Source of the DNA: Actinomycetes bacterium
GTDB lineage: Bacteria > Actinomycetota > Acidimicrobiia > Acidimicrobiales > SZUA-35
Assembly (NCBI GenBank): GCA_024227975.1
Contig: JAAETV010000074.1
Span: forward strand, 1-6,864
Reading direction: 5' to 3'
DNA: 6,864 nt
The notes below the pieces were generated by a model. The model saw nothing but the letters and a program-made list of their open reading frames with translations. It was not told where the DNA came from and did no database searches. Both the position numbers and the translations under genes were made by a program. The first letter of the stretch is position 1, and each line of letters opens with the position of its first letter. This document shows positions 5,439-6,864 of the stretch, in pieces.

Positions 5439-6437
5439 GAGATCCGGCTTCGGTGGAAGATCGACGGTCTCCCACCGTTCGGAGGACAACGAGGTGATGG
5501 CCGCCTCGGCGGCCACCGTGGCGGCGAAGCCGTCCCAAAGGCTTGCTCCGACTGGCCCGGTGAGGCCGCGGATCGAGTCGACCCAGGCCTGCGCCTCGAG
5601 TCGGTAGGCCTCGTTGAACCGCCCAAGCCACTGCTCGGGAATGGCCTGGCCCCGGACCCGTTTCGTAGTCCGGGTGATGTAAGTGCGATCGCCCATGTCG
5701 GCCACCCCATCGGATGCAACTACCTGACACACCACCTCGTAGCCGTAGCGGGCGGTGAGGAACACCTCGACCTCTACCAGTACACCGGTCACCGTCTGGA
5801 AGATGAGGAGCATCGGATCTCGCTCCCCATCGGGAACGTCGGGGCCGGGGCGGCCACTGATGATCTGGACACGCTCGTATTCATCGTCCAATAGCCAACG
5901 GTTGATGTCGATCTCGTGGATGGCGGCGGCGGCTACTGTGCCGGTGCTGGTCAGCCCGTAGGGGGCGTAGGCCACACGATGCACATTATGAACCAGGAGC
6001 GGGGCCCCGATGGCACCGGTCAGGATCTCGTCCTTGAGACCGAGGTAGCCGGGATCGAATCGGCGCATGAATCCGAGAGTGATCAGACGCCGGCCCAACG
6101 CCACCTCGGCATCGAGGACCACTTGCGCCTCGGCCTGGGTCGGGGCCAGGGGCTTCTCACACAGCGTCGGCTTGCCGGCGGCCAGGCAGGCCAAGGCTTG
6201 GCCGGGATGGAGGGCGTCCGGGGAGGCGATGACGACGGCGTCGACATCATCTCCCCCGATCAGCTCGTCGGCCGATGAGGCCGAGCGGCAACCCAGCTCG
6301 GCCGCCAGCTCGGCCGAGCGCTCCCGCGATACGTCGAAGACGGCACTGACCGTCGACCCGGCAACCGAGCCGGCCAGATTGCGGGCATGAGCGGTGCCGA
6401 TGTTTCCCACCCCGATCACTCCAACGCCGACAGTCAT
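5430..6437 (-). CDS. Gfo/Idh/MocA-family oxidoreductase, inositol 2-dehydrogenase-like
   Basis: An NAD(P)-dependent oxidoreductase of 335 residues, the normal family length, likely acting on a polyol or sugar in the cytoplasm. The N-terminal Rossmann domain opens 'VGVIGVGNIGTAHARN' (5-20), with Asp35 ('VFDVS') suggesting NAD. 'VVIASPDALH' and the 'CEKPL' motif (93-97, Lys95) follow, and the C-terminal domain holds 'GFMRRFDPGY' (122-131) and 'IHEIDINRWLL' (173-183, His174). The start is well fixed by AGGAGG 7 bp before the ATG at 6437. In Bacillus inositol dehydrogenase the catalytic set is Lys, Asp and His in a D-x3-H motif; here the Asp position appears to be Ala170, so the substrate may not be myo-inositol. 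No other inositol catabolism gene is visible. An imperfect direct repeat upstream may regulate it. Confidence 0.9.
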   Translation of the reverse strand: MTVGVGVIGVGNIGTAHARNLAGSVAGSTVSAVFDVSRERSAELAAELGCRSASSADELIGGDDVDAVVIASPDALHPGQALACLAAGKPTLCEKPLAPTQAEAQVVLDAEVALGRRLITLGFMRRFDPGYLGLKDEILTGAIGAPLLVHNVHRVAYAPYGLTSTGTVAAAAIHEIDINRWLLDDEYERVQIISGRPGPDVPDGERDPMLLIFQTVTGVLVEVEVFLTARYGYEVVCQVVASDGVADMGDRTYITRTTKRVRGQAIPEQWLGRFNEAYRLEAQAWVDSIRGLTGPVGASLWDGFAATVAAEAAITSLSSERWETVDLPPKPDLYA

Positions 6438-6466
6438 CCCAGATCCTCCTACTCAGCGGTCAGGCC

Positions 6467-6508
6467 AATGCCACCATCCGGAAATCCTGTCACAAATGCC
6501 AGCATCCG
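6467..6508 (-). promoter_or_regulatory. Direct-repeat operator candidate upstream of the Gfo/Idh/MocA gene
   Basis: On the + strand AATGCCACCATCCG (6467-6480) and AATGCCAGCATCCG (6495-6508) match in 13 of 14 positions with a 28-bp offset. They lie 30-71 bp upstream of the oxidoreductase start. A weak promoter read on the - strand, TTGTGA (6490-6495) with TGGCAT (6468-6473) and a 16-bp spacer, would overlap one end of each copy, the usual place for repressor sites. Confidence 0.4.
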
Positions 6509-6526
6509 TGCCCCGCCCTCGCTGGG

Positions 6527-6864
6527 CTAGATGGCTCGGCTGAGAATCAGAGCGAAGCCAGCGGCGAAACTGAGTACGAGTACAGCTGTACGAAACCATC
6601 GCTTGTCGAGCTGGGGTCGTAGATGTCGTCCTGCGATGAGGCCGAAGGCGATGCCAGGGGCCAGCAAGAGTGTGAGCTCGAGCTCGTGAACACCGAAGTC
6701 GCCAGCAACGGTCAGGGACACGACGGTCAGCGCGGCCACGGCGAGGATGAACACCGATGTAGTGGATCGGAGGGCGGCCGGTTTCAGATCACTGAGCGCG
6801 AGTACCAGTGGAGGTCCCGGTAGGCCGGCCAGGATTCCGGCCAGACCACCGGCGAACCCACCGG
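6527..6864 (-). CDS. TauE/SafE (TSUP) family membrane transporter, C-terminal part (5' end outside window)
   Basis: The frame runs from the window edge (first full codon at 6862) to the stop at 6527-6529, giving 111 residues of the C-terminus. It begins 'GGFAGGLAGILAGLPGPPLVLAL', matching the second conserved Gly/Pro-rich signature of the TSUP family (TauE/SafE), followed by 'LRSTTSVFIL' and about three hydrophobic segments: roughly residues 37-53, 65-78 and 92-109. TSUP proteins are inner-membrane carriers linked to sulfite, sulfoacetate, taurine-derived or other organic anion export or uptake; the substrate cannot be told here. A GTG at 6754 could look like a start but lies inside the conserved fold. 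It is upstream of, and on the same strand as, the oxidoreductase with an 88-bp gap holding the direct repeat, so independent transcription is likely. Confidence 0.82.
   Translation of the reverse strand, partial: GGFAGGLAGILAGLPGPPLVLALSDLKPAALRSTTSVFILAVAALTVVSLTVAGDFGVHELELTLLLAPGIAFGLIAGRHLRPQLDKRWFRTAVLVLSFAAGFALILSRAI

Noticed and set aside
6527..6754. Independent small membrane protein of 75 residues starting at GTG 6754
   Set aside because: The frame continues upstream to the window edge with the conserved TSUP signature, so this is the tail of a larger gene.

Overview
The window is a GC-rich stretch of bacterial chromosome that most resembles an actinobacterium, possibly from the Acidimicrobiia. 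This rests on an AMIN-like secreted protein of the kind common in actinobacteria, an ApbE-family protein with the 'AEVVAKA' C-terminal variant, a methyltransferase of a type I associate with actinobacteria, and Shine-Dalgarno-led ATG starts. The lineage is an inference from protein style, not from a marker gene. I see no rRNA, tRNA, CRISPR array, insertion sequence or phage gene.

Left part (1-3857, + strand). The window opens inside an AMIN-like secreted protein gene (stop at 474), which is followed by a perfect 30-bp palindrome that probably terminates transcription. A 398-bp gap without a gene (475-872) then holds a good promoter-like sequence (574-602) and an unusually long leader with nested, mutually exclusive inverted repeats (660-861). 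This leader looks like a cis-regulatory RNA of no class I recognise. It precedes a three-gene cluster: a secreted protein with a run of 14 aspartates, a threonine-rich linker and a C-terminal 'YLSY' domain (873-2018); an ApbE-family flavin transferase-like protein (2047-3048); and a membrane-anchored protein with an Ala/Asp/Pro-rich stalk and a second copy of the YLSY domain (3116-3826). Two cell-surface paralogues around one ApbE gene is the most interesting arrangement here. No canonical ApbE flavinylation motif is visible in either partner, so any functional link is an inference.

Right part (3858-6864). A short-chain dehydrogenase (3858-4598, -) is divergent from a class I SAM-dependent methyltransferase (4670-5416, +). 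The methyltransferase is convergent, 13 bp apart, with a Gfo/Idh/MocA-family NAD(P) oxidoreductase resembling inositol 2-dehydrogenase (5430-6437, -). Upstream of that gene lies a near-perfect 14-bp direct repeat that may be an operator. The right edge holds the C-terminal part of a TauE/SafE (TSUP) membrane transporter (6527-6864, -). These right-hand genes look like ordinary metabolic functions without a clear shared pathway.
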